Positions 1 through 6,405 of a stretch of DNA of 10,142 nucleotides are shown here, piece after piece (position 1 is the stretch's first letter; every line of letters begins with the position of its first letter). The translations under genes and the position numbers were made by a program. The DNA is from JAYODZ01 sp965660195 (GTDB lineage: Bacteria > Pseudomonadota > Alphaproteobacteria > RS24): positions 1-10,142 of the forward strand of contig CBFHZM010000065.1 in NCBI GenBank assembly GCA_965660195.1. Direction: 5' to 3'. The notes below the pieces were generated by a model, which saw only the letters and a list, made by a program, of their open reading frames with translations, had not been told where the DNA came from and searched no databases.

Positions 1-2
1 TC

Positions 3-554
3 GTTGACCAGAAGTACCAGGATGCAGGCTTTAATTTGGTGTGTCATGGCGGCAAATATGCCTTCAAAACGGCACCTGATCTGTCTGCTTCGCTGTTAAA
101 GGAAGTAACGCAACAGCGGCGTTTGTCGCGGGCGGCGCTTGAGACATTGGCTATTATTGCCTATCACCAGCCAGTAACCCGCGCGGAAATTGAGGACATT
201 CGTGGTGTCGCGGTCTCAAAAGGGACGCTCGATGTTTTGCTCGAGACAGACTGGGTTAAAATACGTGGTCGTCGCCGTGTGCCGGGCCGGCCCGTGACTT
301 ACGGGACAACGGATTTTTTCCTGTCTTATTTTGATCTCGAGACGGTTAGGGATTTGCCAGGACTTGAAGAGCTCAGAGCGGCTGGTTTACTCGATGGTCG
401 CCTGCCACCCGGCTTCTCGATCCCCGAGCCCGATCCCGATAATGACCCCGAGGAGGACGCTTTAGGGGATGACGAGGAACTCGAGCCACTCGAAATGGAT
501 TTGGACGAAGATATTGCTGCATCTGAGGATGAAGTACAGGCGGCAAATGGCTGA
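3..554 (+). CDS. scpB: Segregation and condensation protein ScpB, 5'-truncated
   Basis: ScpB is the winged-helix partner of ScpA in the SMC-ScpAB condensin complex that compacts and segregates the chromosome. The reading frame is open from base 3, so the true start lies outside the window; 183 residues are visible. They show the family core: the LVCHGGKYAFKTAPDL strand region, then SRAALETLAIIAYHQPVTR and EIEDIRGVAVSKGTLDVLLE (the second winged helix), then GRRRVPGRPVTYGTTDFFL and the DLPGLEEL segment. The C-terminal 40 or so residues are strongly acidic (DPDNDPEEDALGDDEELE), as is usual in alphaproteobacterial ScpB. Roughly 30-40 N-terminal residues are missing by comparison with the usual family length. 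A TTG at base 36 is internal and not a start. The stop overlaps the next gene's ATG by 8 bases. The identification is firm; scpA would be expected just upstream. Confidence 0.95.
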   Translation, partial: VDQKYQDAGFNLVCHGGKYAFKTAPDLSASLLKEVTQQRRLSRAALETLAIIAYHQPVTRAEIEDIRGVAVSKGTLDVLLETDWVKIRGRRRVPGRPVTYGTTDFFLSYFDLETVRDLPGLEELRAAGLLDGRLPPGFSIPEPDPDNDPEEDALGDDEELEPLEMDLDEDIAASEDEVQAANG

Positions 555-1569
555 TATTATTCAGCTAAATGGAGTTTCCTGTGCGATAGATGGCAAGTTA
601 ATCGTCGACGATATTTCGCTGACTGCCAGGGCTGGGGAGATCATTTGTCTGCTTGGGCCATCGGGCTGTGGCAAGTCGACAAGTTTGCGTTTGATTGCTG
701 GATTGGAACTGCCATGCGCTGGGCAGCTGTCGATTGATGGTAAAACGATGTGGTCGGAGGGGATCAATATTCCACCCGAACGCCGTGGCGTCGGCTATTT
801 ATTTCAAGAATATGCGCTGTTCCCGCATCTGACGGTGCGCGAGAACATAGCTTTTGGTGTATCAAATTTGCCGCGAGCGGAACAGGTGGCGCGAGTGACA
901 AGTTTGCTCGAGCAAGTTGGATTGTCCCATTTGGCTGATAGTCAGACGCAAATTCTCTCGGGCGGAGAACAGCAGAGGGTTGCGCTGGCCCGCGCCTTGG
1001 CGCCTGCGCCGAAGTTAATGTTGCTTGATGAACCTTTTTCCAGCCTCGACCCGCAGTTGCGAGACGATATCCGCGATATGACGGCCGAAGTTCTGCGGCA
1101 GTCCAATACCGCAACCGTCTTGGTGACCCATGACGCCGATGATGCGTTGGCGCTTGCCGATCGTTTGATTGTGATGATGGCTGGGCGGGTGGTGCAATCG
1201 GGGACACCGCAAGCGGTCTATGATGCCCCGGCATCGCTTGATGTGGCGCGTATATTTGGCCAAATTAATCAAATTTCTCCGGCCGATTTAAACCGCCTGA
1301 CCAAAGGTGCTTTCGCTGTGCCACCAGAGACAAAGCAGCTTGCGGTGCGGCCCAATCATATCCACGGTGGCGAGCCGCAAGAGCAGGGGGCTGTGGTATT
1401 TTCTGCGCAGGTCTCTGTACTCCGGCAGATAGCTGGTTTATATCTGTGTGAGCTGGATTTGGGCGAAGGGTTGCGCTGGCGGCAAGTCGTGTCGGAGCAA
1501 AATGTTCCGCCTGAGGGACTGCAAGATTTTTGGATTCCGCGCACGCGGCTTATGGCCTTTAGGGCGTAA
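547..1569 (+). CDS. ABC transporter ATP-binding protein, Fe(III)/CysA/ModC-like importer type, orphan
   Basis: Predicted 340-residue ATPase of an ABC importer, acting on the cytoplasmic face of the inner membrane. All nucleotide-binding motifs are intact: Walker A GPSGCGKST (37-45), Q-loop Q87 in YLFQEYALFPHLTV, signature LSGGEQ (137-142), Walker B LMLLDEP with D161 and E162, D-loop S166-L167-D168, and switch H195 in TVLVTHD. The last 70-80 residues resemble a TOBE-like regulatory region (AVRPNHI). The Q-loop surroundings and the region after the H-loop (GTPQAVYDAPASLDVARIFGQ) look closest to FbpC-type iron(III) ATPases, but substrate cannot be assigned; polyamine, sulfate or molybdate systems share this layout. 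I chose the ATG at 547, which starts at the family-typical N-terminus and overlaps the scpB stop by 8 bases, over an upstream in-frame start at 469 whose extra 26 residues look like shadow translation of scpB. The Shine-Dalgarno is weak (AGG, 538-540), so translation is probably coupled to scpB. No permease or binding-protein gene is in the window. Confidence 0.88.
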   Translation: MADIIQLNGVSCAIDGKLIVDDISLTARAGEIICLLGPSGCGKSTSLRLIAGLELPCAGQLSIDGKTMWSEGINIPPERRGVGYLFQEYALFPHLTVRENIAFGVSNLPRAEQVARVTSLLEQVGLSHLADSQTQILSGGEQQRVALARALAPAPKLMLLDEPFSSLDPQLRDDIRDMTAEVLRQSNTATVLVTHDADDALALADRLIVMMAGRVVQSGTPQAVYDAPASLDVARIFGQINQISPADLNRLTKGAFAVPPETKQLAVRPNHIHGGEPQEQGAVVFSAQVSVLRQIAGLYLCELDLGEGLRWRQVVSEQNVPPEGLQDFWIPRTRLMAFRA

Positions 1570-1603
1570 GCAGACGAAGCAAGAGACGAAAGAGGAGAGT
1601 TGA

Positions 1604-1795
1604 ATGGCACCGAGTTGGATTCAAATCGTTATCGTAGTTGTGCTTGTAATTCTGCTTTTCGGGAGAGGGCGAATTTCGTCACTAATGGGTGATGTGGCGC
1701 GAGGTATTAAGAGTTTCCGCACGGGGTTACGAGACGACGATGACGATAGCACCCCGACAAAACTTCCAACGGATGATAAAAAAGATAAGGCGTAA
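1604..1795 (+). CDS. tatA: Sec-independent translocase subunit TatA
   Basis: TatA oligomerises to form the passage for folded proteins in the twin-arginine translocase. The 63-residue product has the expected build: a short periplasmic N-terminus, one hydrophobic helix (about residues 6-19, IQIVIVVVLVILLF), the FG hinge at F19-G20, then an amphipathic helix (GRGRISSLMGDVARGIKSF) and a charged soluble tail. The FGRGRIS hinge variant in place of FGPKKLP is common in Alphaproteobacteria. The tail is short and carries five consecutive aspartates followed by a lysine-rich end. The ATG has a good Shine-Dalgarno (GAGGAG, 1592-1597, six bases upstream). It lies 34 bases after the ABC ATPase stop and 23 bases before tatB, so the tat genes form one transcription unit, perhaps read from upstream of scpB. 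Confidence 0.93.
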   Translation: MAPSWIQIVIVVVLVILLFGRGRISSLMGDVARGIKSFRTGLRDDDDDSTPTKLPTDDKKDKA

Positions 1796-1818
1796 GCCGC
1801 AAAAACAAAGGCACCACG

Positions 1819-2106
1819 ATGTTTGATATTGGCTGGGGTGAACTGGTTGTTATTGGGCTTGTGGTTCTCGTGGTCGTAGGACCAGAACAAATCCCGCAGC
1901 TGATGCGTACAATGGGTAGCTATGTAGGAAAGCTTCGCCGCTTTGGACAAGAATTCAAAGCGCAACTTTCCGTTATGGATGTTGAGCAATCCTATCCTGA
2001 ACCGCTGAGCGATAAATCAGAACGGACTGTAAAATCTCGCCCCGCGGACAGTGATACACCTGATTTATTCTCGCGGCCTGATAAGGAAGGTGAGCCGCGT
2101 GAGTAA
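1819..2106 (+). CDS. tatB: Sec-independent translocase subunit TatB
   Basis: TatB forms the substrate-receptor complex with TatC and passes twin-arginine precursors to TatA. The N-terminus MFDIGWGELVVIGLVVLVVV is diagnostic, with the conserved glutamate at position 8 in the membrane helix, then the GP hinge (GPEQIPQLMRTMG) and an amphipathic helix rich in basic residues (GKLRRFGQEFKAQL). The 95-residue length is short beside the 171-residue E. coli protein; the missing part is the variable soluble tail. No frameshift is seen. The Shine-Dalgarno is weak (AAAGG). The last eight bases overlap the GTG start of tatC, so the two are probably translationally coupled. Confidence 0.93.
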   Translation: MFDIGWGELVVIGLVVLVVVGPEQIPQLMRTMGSYVGKLRRFGQEFKAQLSVMDVEQSYPEPLSDKSERTVKSRPADSDTPDLFSRPDKEGEPRE

Positions 2107-2881
2107 GCATGAGGAGGAGCTCAGCGCTTCCGAAGCGCCTTTGCTTGATCATTTGCTCGAACTACGGCGTCGTCTGATATGGATTGTTTGCCTGTTTTTG
2201 ATCGCGTTGGTAGGTTGTTTCAGCTTTGCGTCAGACATATTCCGCTTCTTGCTGTTGCCATATGAGAGCGCTGCGGGCGATATCAAGGATTTACAGCTAA
2301 TCTACACCGCGCCGCATGAGTTTTTCTTTACGCAAGTTAAACTGGCGATGTTTGGCGCGGTTTTCATTGGCTTTCCTTTCTACGCCTACCAAATCTATCA
2401 ATTTGTGGCGCCCGGCCTCTATCGATCGGAGCGGCGGGGACTGATCCCATTTTTAATCGCGGCACCGGTGCTGTTTACTGCTGGCGCGGCTTTGGTGTTT
2501 TTTATTGTTATGCCCCTAGCCATGCAATTCTTTCTATCGATGCAGGAAACTGGGGCAGGCGGTGCTGATATCCGCATGGTTAATCGTGTCAGCGAGTATT
2601 TATCTTTTACTATGGTCTTAATGCTGGCCTTCGGCCTGTGTTTTCAGCTTCCCGTCATTCTGATTTTACTTGGCAGACTTGGCCTGGTGACAGCTGATGG
2701 CCTGCGTCGCAAACGCCGTTATGCAATCGTGATTACTTTTGCCGCTGCGGCGGTTTTGACACCGCCCGATGTGATTAGTCAGATCGGGCTGGGCGTGCCG
2801 ACACTGTTGTTGTATGAAGTATCGATTTTGGCCGTGGCGCTGATTGAGCGCAAACGTGCCACAACCGAGGCGCAGGAGTAA
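2099..2881 (+). CDS. tatC: Sec-independent translocase subunit TatC (GTG start)
   Basis: TatC is the six-helix membrane receptor that recognises the twin-arginine signal peptide. The 260-residue product carries the cytoplasmic signature HLLELRRRL (18-26, with the conserved E21), YQFVAPGLYRSERR before the third helix (98-113, with E111 in the conserved signal-peptide-binding position) and TPPDVISQ (from 221), which is close to invariant in the family. Six hydrophobic stretches are visible. An upstream in-frame start would add 16 residues, but the GTG at 2099 is preferred: it sits eight bases after AAGGAAGG (2083-2090) and gives MSKHEEEL, a normal N-terminus. It overlaps the tatB stop by eight bases. 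A 64-base gap separates it from serS. Confidence 0.93.
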   Translation: MSKHEEELSASEAPLLDHLLELRRRLIWIVCLFLIALVGCFSFASDIFRFLLLPYESAAGDIKDLQLIYTAPHEFFFTQVKLAMFGAVFIGFPFYAYQIYQFVAPGLYRSERRGLIPFLIAAPVLFTAGAALVFFIVMPLAMQFFLSMQETGAGGADIRMVNRVSEYLSFTMVLMLAFGLCFQLPVILILLGRLGLVTADGLRRKRRYAIVITFAAAAVLTPPDVISQIGLGVPTLLLYEVSILAVALIERKRATTEAQE

Positions 2882-2910
2882 GGTTCTTAGGCTGGGATAA
2901 GGTGCGCGAC

Positions 2911-2929
2911 TCAATTAGAACCAAATTGA
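2911..2929 (+). other. Small AT-rich inverted repeat before serS
   Basis: TCAATT (2911-2916) and AATTGA (2924-2929) can form a six-base stem with a seven-base loop, ending seven bases before the serS Shine-Dalgarno (AAGG, 2936-2939). A second, overlapping pairing is possible between GGTTCT (2882-2887) and AGAACC (2917-2922). No T run follows either stem, so this is not an intrinsic terminator. The stems are weak and chance is a real possibility. Confidence 0.2.
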
Positions 2930-2945
2930 AGGTAAAAGGTTAACC

Positions 2946-4226
2946 ATGCTCGACATTCAGATCATCCGAGAGACGCCGGATTTAGTAGATAAGTTGCTCG
3001 CGCGCCGCGGGATAGCCCCGATCTCCGCGCATATCTTGACACTCGATGAAAAGCGCCGTGCCGCGATAACCCATGCGCAAGGCTTGCAAGCGGAACGCAA
3101 TGCCGCTTCGAAGCAGATTGGTCAAGCAAAGGGTCAAGGTGATGCGGCACTGGCACAGCGACTAATGGATCAGGTCAGTGCCTTGAAGGCGTCCCTGCAA
3201 GAAGCAGAGGAGGCCGAGCGCCAGGCCGATGCGGCGATAGGGGACGCGCTGGCGATTATCCCCAACATGCCGCTCGAAGATGTGCCGGAAGGACTTGATG
3301 AGACAGCCAATGTGGAGCTGCGCCAGGTCGGCACGGTGACGCGTCAAACGGCGCCGCAGCATTTTGAAATTGGTGAGGATCTCGGAATGATGGATTTCGA
3401 GACGGCGGGGCAGATATCGGGCGCCCGCTTCGTTGTGCTGCGTGGTGATCTGGCGCGTCTCGAGCGTGCCTTAGGCAATTTCATGCTCGATCTGCACGCG
3501 CAGGAATTTGGCTATGAAGAAATTGCGCCACCACTGTTGGTACGAGATCAAACGCTGTTCGGGACCGGTCAGTTGCCGAAATTTGCCGATGATCAGTTTC
3601 GCACCCAGGATGGTTACTGGTTAATTCCAACGGCCGAAGTGCCACTAACCAACCTCGTGCGTGAGCAAATTATTGCGGCAGAGAAATTGCCACTTCGCTT
3701 CGCGGCTTTTACGCCTTGTTTCCGCTCGGAAGCGGGAGCGGCGGGTCGCGATACGCGCGGGATGATCCGGCAGCATCAATTCTCAAAGGTGGAAATGGTT
3801 AGCCTGGTGGCGGCCGAAGACGGTCCGGCGGAACTGGAGCGCATGACCAGCTGTGCGGAAGCGGTGTTGCAGCGTCTCGATCTCGCTTATCGCGTGATGA
3901 CGCTGTGTACGGGTGACATGGGCTTTTCGGCGCGCAAAACCTATGACCTAGAGGTCTGGCTACCCGGCCAACAAGCTTATCGCGAGATTTCGTCTTGTTC
4001 ATATTGTGGAGATTTTCAAGCGCGTCGAATGAATGCCCGCTATCGCCACGACGGCGATAAGCATACTCGATTTTTGCATAGCTTAAATGGATCGGGCTTG
4101 GCGGTGGGCCGCACCATGGTCGCCATTCTGGAAAATTATCACCAAGACGATGGCTCGGTTCTAATTCCGGCTGCGTTGCAGCCCTATATGGGTGGAAAAA
4201 CGAAAATCGAGGGAATTCAATTATGA
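2946..4226 (+). CDS. serS: Seryl-tRNA synthetase
   Basis: Class II synthetase that charges tRNA-Ser (and tRNA-Sec where present) in the cytoplasm. The 426-residue length is normal for bacterial SerRS. Residues 1 to about 105 are the N-terminal antiparallel coiled coil that grips the long variable arm of tRNA-Ser (HAQGLQAERNAASKQIGQAK and LKASLQEAEEAERQADAAI). The catalytic core shows the serine-binding TAE (229-231), motif 2 FRSEAGAAGRDTRGM beginning at F259, and motif 3 GSGLAVGRTMVAILENY with R389. The segment SSCSYCGDFQARRMNARYR is the expected conserved block before motif 3. The ATG follows AAGG by six bases. The stop overlaps the surE start in an ATGA arrangement, so the two are coupled. 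Confidence 0.97.
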   Translation: MLDIQIIRETPDLVDKLLARRGIAPISAHILTLDEKRRAAITHAQGLQAERNAASKQIGQAKGQGDAALAQRLMDQVSALKASLQEAEEAERQADAAIGDALAIIPNMPLEDVPEGLDETANVELRQVGTVTRQTAPQHFEIGEDLGMMDFETAGQISGARFVVLRGDLARLERALGNFMLDLHAQEFGYEEIAPPLLVRDQTLFGTGQLPKFADDQFRTQDGYWLIPTAEVPLTNLVREQIIAAEKLPLRFAAFTPCFRSEAGAAGRDTRGMIRQHQFSKVEMVSLVAAEDGPAELERMTSCAEAVLQRLDLAYRVMTLCTGDMGFSARKTYDLEVWLPGQQAYREISSCSYCGDFQARRMNARYRHDGDKHTRFLHSLNGSGLAVGRTMVAILENYHQDDGSVLIPAALQPYMGGKTKIEGIQL

Positions 4227-5002
4227 CAAAAAAGCCTGTCAGACGGATTTTGGTCACCAATGATGACGGCATTGATGCGCCTGGGCTGAAAACCGCCCGA
4301 AAAATTGCCGAGCAGCTCTCTGATGATGTTTGGGTGGTTGCCCCAGCCGAGGAAAATAGTGGCGCTAGCCACTCGTTAAGCTTGACGCGCCCTATGCGCT
4401 TAATAAAGCGCGGACTTAAACGCTATGCGGTCGGTGGTACGCCAACGGATTGCGTCGCGGTAGCCTTACGCCATATCCTTTTTGATGACCCGCCTTCTTT
4501 GGTTATTTCGGGCGTTAATTTTGGGCAAAATATTTGTGAAGATGTTAGCTATTCGGGAACCGTATCGGCGGCTAAAGAGGGCACGGTGTTTGGCATTAAG
4601 TCGGTTGCGCTGAGCCAAACTATGTCTTTCGATGGCAAGCGCCAAGTGCGGTTTGGCGTTGCTGAGCGATACGCGCCAGATATAATCCGTAAACTTTATG
4701 CGGAAGATTGGCCTGCCGGCACATTGATGAATATTAATTTTCCCGATATCGATCCCAAGACCAAGTGCAAAACGCTAGTTACCAAGCAAGGTAAGCGCGA
4801 CCGCAGCATTTTGCGTCTTACCGAACGGCGCGATCCACGTGATAACCCCTATTTTTGGTATTCATTCGATATGACACCGCAAACGCCACCAGCCGGCACC
4901 GATATGCAAGCAATTTACAACGGGGATATCTCGATCACGCCGCTCAAAATGGATCACACGGATACAACTTTGCATACGGGACTTGGTCGTCTGTTCCAAT
5001 AG
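4223..5002 (+). CDS. surE: 5'/3'-nucleotidase SurE
   Basis: SurE is a metal-dependent nucleoside monophosphate phosphatase linked to stationary-phase survival. The 259-residue product has the complete active site: ILVTNDDGIDAPGL with metal ligands D14 and D15, NSGASHSLSLTRP with S46, and SGVNFGQN with N99. GTPTDCVAVAL and YSGTVSAAKEG complete the fold signature, and the C-terminal DGDISITPL-like strand is seen as NGDISITPLKMDHTDT. The ATG overlaps the serS stop (ATGA) and has GAGGG (4209-4213) nine bases upstream. Downstream comes directly a LysM/M23 gene; the pcm gene that often sits between surE and this gene in Proteobacteria is absent. Confidence 0.96.
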   Translation: MTKKPVRRILVTNDDGIDAPGLKTARKIAEQLSDDVWVVAPAEENSGASHSLSLTRPMRLIKRGLKRYAVGGTPTDCVAVALRHILFDDPPSLVISGVNFGQNICEDVSYSGTVSAAKEGTVFGIKSVALSQTMSFDGKRQVRFGVAERYAPDIIRKLYAEDWPAGTLMNINFPDIDPKTKCKTLVTKQGKRDRSILRLTERRDPRDNPYFWYSFDMTPQTPPAGTDMQAIYNGDISITPLKMDHTDTTLHTGLGRLFQ

Positions 5003-5010
5003 GTCGAAAA

Positions 5011-5016
5011 AGGAGA
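5011..5016 (+). promoter_or_regulatory. Shine-Dalgarno that points to an ATC start
   Basis: AGGAGA lies just after the surE stop. Six bases further on, in the frame of the LysM/M23 gene, is the codon ATC (5023-5025); there is no ATG, GTG or TTG at the proper distance. This is the main evidence for placing that gene's start at 5023. Confidence 0.6.
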
Positions 5017-5022
5017 CAGGTT

Positions 5023-5970
5023 ATCGAACAGCCGCGCGGACATTTTGCAAAACCAAGTCGTGTTGCGTTGCGATCACTGGTCGCTCTGGCGATGAGTTTT
5101 GCTTTGACCGGCTGTGCCGTTTCCTCGGGTCAGTGGTTCGATAGCCAGCGCAACAATAAACAGACCTTTTTTGAGCGGTTTTTCTTTGAGACTGAAAAAC
5201 GAAAGCCCCCTAAGAGCGGCGTGGTTACGGTCGAGAAGGGCGATACCTATTACTCTATCGCGCAAACCTATGATGTCGCTATGGGCGATCTCGTGTCAGA
5301 AAATGCCGACACGTCAGCCTATAATTTGCGCGAAGGGCAAAAAATTCGTCTCCCACAATCGCGCGCTTACACGGTACAGAAGGGCGACACGCTATATTCC
5401 ATAGCTCGCCGTTTCGAGGTCAATGCCAACAAACTGGCAGCGTATAACAATCTGTCATCCCCCTATACACTGTCAGTTGGTCAGGAGATTTATTTACCGC
5501 TGAGCCCGAAGGGGCCAACAAAGTTGGCGAGTGCCGATCAAACGGGTACGCGTGTCGTTACCCGACCAACAGCTATTCGGGATCGGCCGCCGAAAAGCGC
5601 TGGCCGTTTTCGCGCGCCTGTCGATGGTCAGGTCATTTCGCGATTCGGGCCGAAACCGGGCGGGCTTCATAATGATGGGGTAAATATCAAGGCGCCGCTG
5701 GGAACGCCCGTAAAAGCTTCGGAAAATGGTATCGTTATCTATGCTGGCAATGAATTAAAAGGCTATGGCAATCTAATCCTTATTCGTCATGAGGGAGGCT
5801 GGGTGTCGGCGTACGCGCATAATCAAGATTTCAAGGTCAAACCCGGCGACCAAGTAAAGCAGGGGCAGGTGATAGCTTCGGTTGGCCAATCGGGCAATGT
5901 CACCGAGCCGCAATTACATTTTGAGTTGCGTCGAAACGCTAAAGCTATCGATCCGAGTCAGTTCTTGTAA
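5023..5970 (+). CDS. LysM-LysM-LytM lipoprotein, NlpD/DipM-like amidase activator (probable ATC start)
   Basis: Likely a peptidoglycan-binding lipoprotein that controls cell-wall amidases at division; 315 residues if it starts at ATC 5023. There is a signal peptide with lipobox LTGC (28-31, lipidated C31), two LysM domains (about 67-111 with VEKGDTYYSIA, and 115-159 with VQKGDTLYSIARRF) and a C-terminal M23/LytM domain (about 195-315). The LytM active site is degenerate: the HxxxD metal motif is replaced by H216-NDGVN and the usual HxH by Q297-L298-H299. H266 in YAHN remains. NlpD and Caulobacter DipM are known members that act as activators without their own hydrolase activity, so the same is inferred here. 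The start is unusual: the only conventional in-frame starts after the surE stop are TTG 5068 or later, with no Shine-Dalgarno; TTG 5068 would still leave a short lipoprotein signal. Starts further upstream lie inside surE. Confidence 0.85.
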   Translation: MEQPRGHFAKPSRVALRSLVALAMSFALTGCAVSSGQWFDSQRNNKQTFFERFFFETEKRKPPKSGVVTVEKGDTYYSIAQTYDVAMGDLVSENADTSAYNLREGQKIRLPQSRAYTVQKGDTLYSIARRFEVNANKLAAYNNLSSPYTLSVGQEIYLPLSPKGPTKLASADQTGTRVVTRPTAIRDRPPKSAGRFRAPVDGQVISRFGPKPGGLHNDGVNIKAPLGTPVKASENGIVIYAGNELKGYGNLILIRHEGGWVSAYAHNQDFKVKPGDQVKQGQVIASVGQSGNVTEPQLHFELRRNAKAIDPSQFL

Positions 5971-6016
5971 CCCGCAGAGATTATCGAAAAATAAGGTCGA
6001 TTTTGTCCTAAGGCGA

Positions 6017-6045
6017 TTTGCAAATGGGGCGAGTTTGCGTATAGT
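6017..6045 (+). promoter_or_regulatory. Candidate sigma-70 promoter for yajC-secDF
   Basis: TTTGCA (6017-6022) and TATAGT (6040-6045) are separated by 17 bases, the optimal spacing. The -10 matches five of six consensus bases and the -35 four of six. It lies in the 105-base gap after the LysM/M23 gene and would give a leader of about 25 bases before the yajC ATG. No strong terminator precedes it; ATCGA and TCGAT around 5984-6002 form only a five-base stem. Confidence 0.45.
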
Positions 6046-6075
6046 CCCCTTCAGTTCTTTTGAGAGGATGTCCTG

Positions 6076-6399
6076 ATGTTTATAACCCCTGCTTTCGCGC
6101 AGACCGCCAGCGCTGGTGGTAGCTTGTTCGATATGTTTTTGCCGCTGATTTTGGTTTTTGCGATCATTTATTTTATGATCCTTCGGCCACAACAAAAGCG
6201 CCAAAAGGAACACACCAATATGATCGAAGCGTTGCGGCGCGGTGATCGGGTGATTACACAAGGTGGGCTTATTGGCAAAGTTGTGAAAGTTCACGAAACT
6301 GAGCTTGATATTGAGATCGCCGATGGCGTCAAAGTATCTATTGTCAAGTCCATGGTCGCTGTTGTGCAAAGCAAGGGCGAGCCTGCAAAAGCGGAATAA
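6076..6399 (+). CDS. yajC: Preprotein translocase subunit YajC
   Basis: YajC is the small membrane partner of SecDF in the Sec holotranslocon. The 107-residue product has one membrane helix (about 18-37, LFDMFLPLILVFAIIYFMIL) followed at once by the family signature RPQQKRQKEH and a small cytoplasmic beta domain (LRRGDRVITQGGLIGKVVKV, then ELDIEIADGVKVSIVKSMV). The length is normal. The ATG has AGAGG (6063-6067) eight bases upstream. Only six bases separate its stop from the secD ATG, so the yajC-secD-secF operon is clear. Confidence 0.96.
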   Translation: MFITPAFAQTASAGGSLFDMFLPLILVFAIIYFMILRPQQKRQKEHTNMIEALRRGDRVITQGGLIGKVVKVHETELDIEIADGVKVSIVKSMVAVVQSKGEPAKAE

Positions 6400-6405
6400 A
6401 AATCA

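Noticed and set aside
469..546. Upstream in-frame extension of the ABC ATPase (26 residues)
   Set aside because: It lies wholly within scpB, does not resemble an ABC N-terminus, and ATG 547 gives the expected start.
764..1272. Long minus-strand open frames opposite the ABC ATPase
   Set aside because: They lie opposite a gene with all its motifs intact, and their composition is Arg/Pro/His-rich shadow translation with no recognisable domain.
1735..1750. Run of aspartate codons in tatA as a possible repeat expansion
   Set aside because: Short acidic runs are normal in TatA tails, and the codons are mixed within a six-base GACGAT pattern too short to call a repeat.
3799..4272. 157-codon minus-strand frame over the serS end
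   Set aside because: Overlaps conserved SerRS motif 3 and has no recognisable features.
5980..6008. Possible terminator after the LysM/M23 gene (ATCGA...TCGAT followed by TTTTG)
   Set aside because: The stem is only five bases, AT-containing, with a long loop; not convincing.
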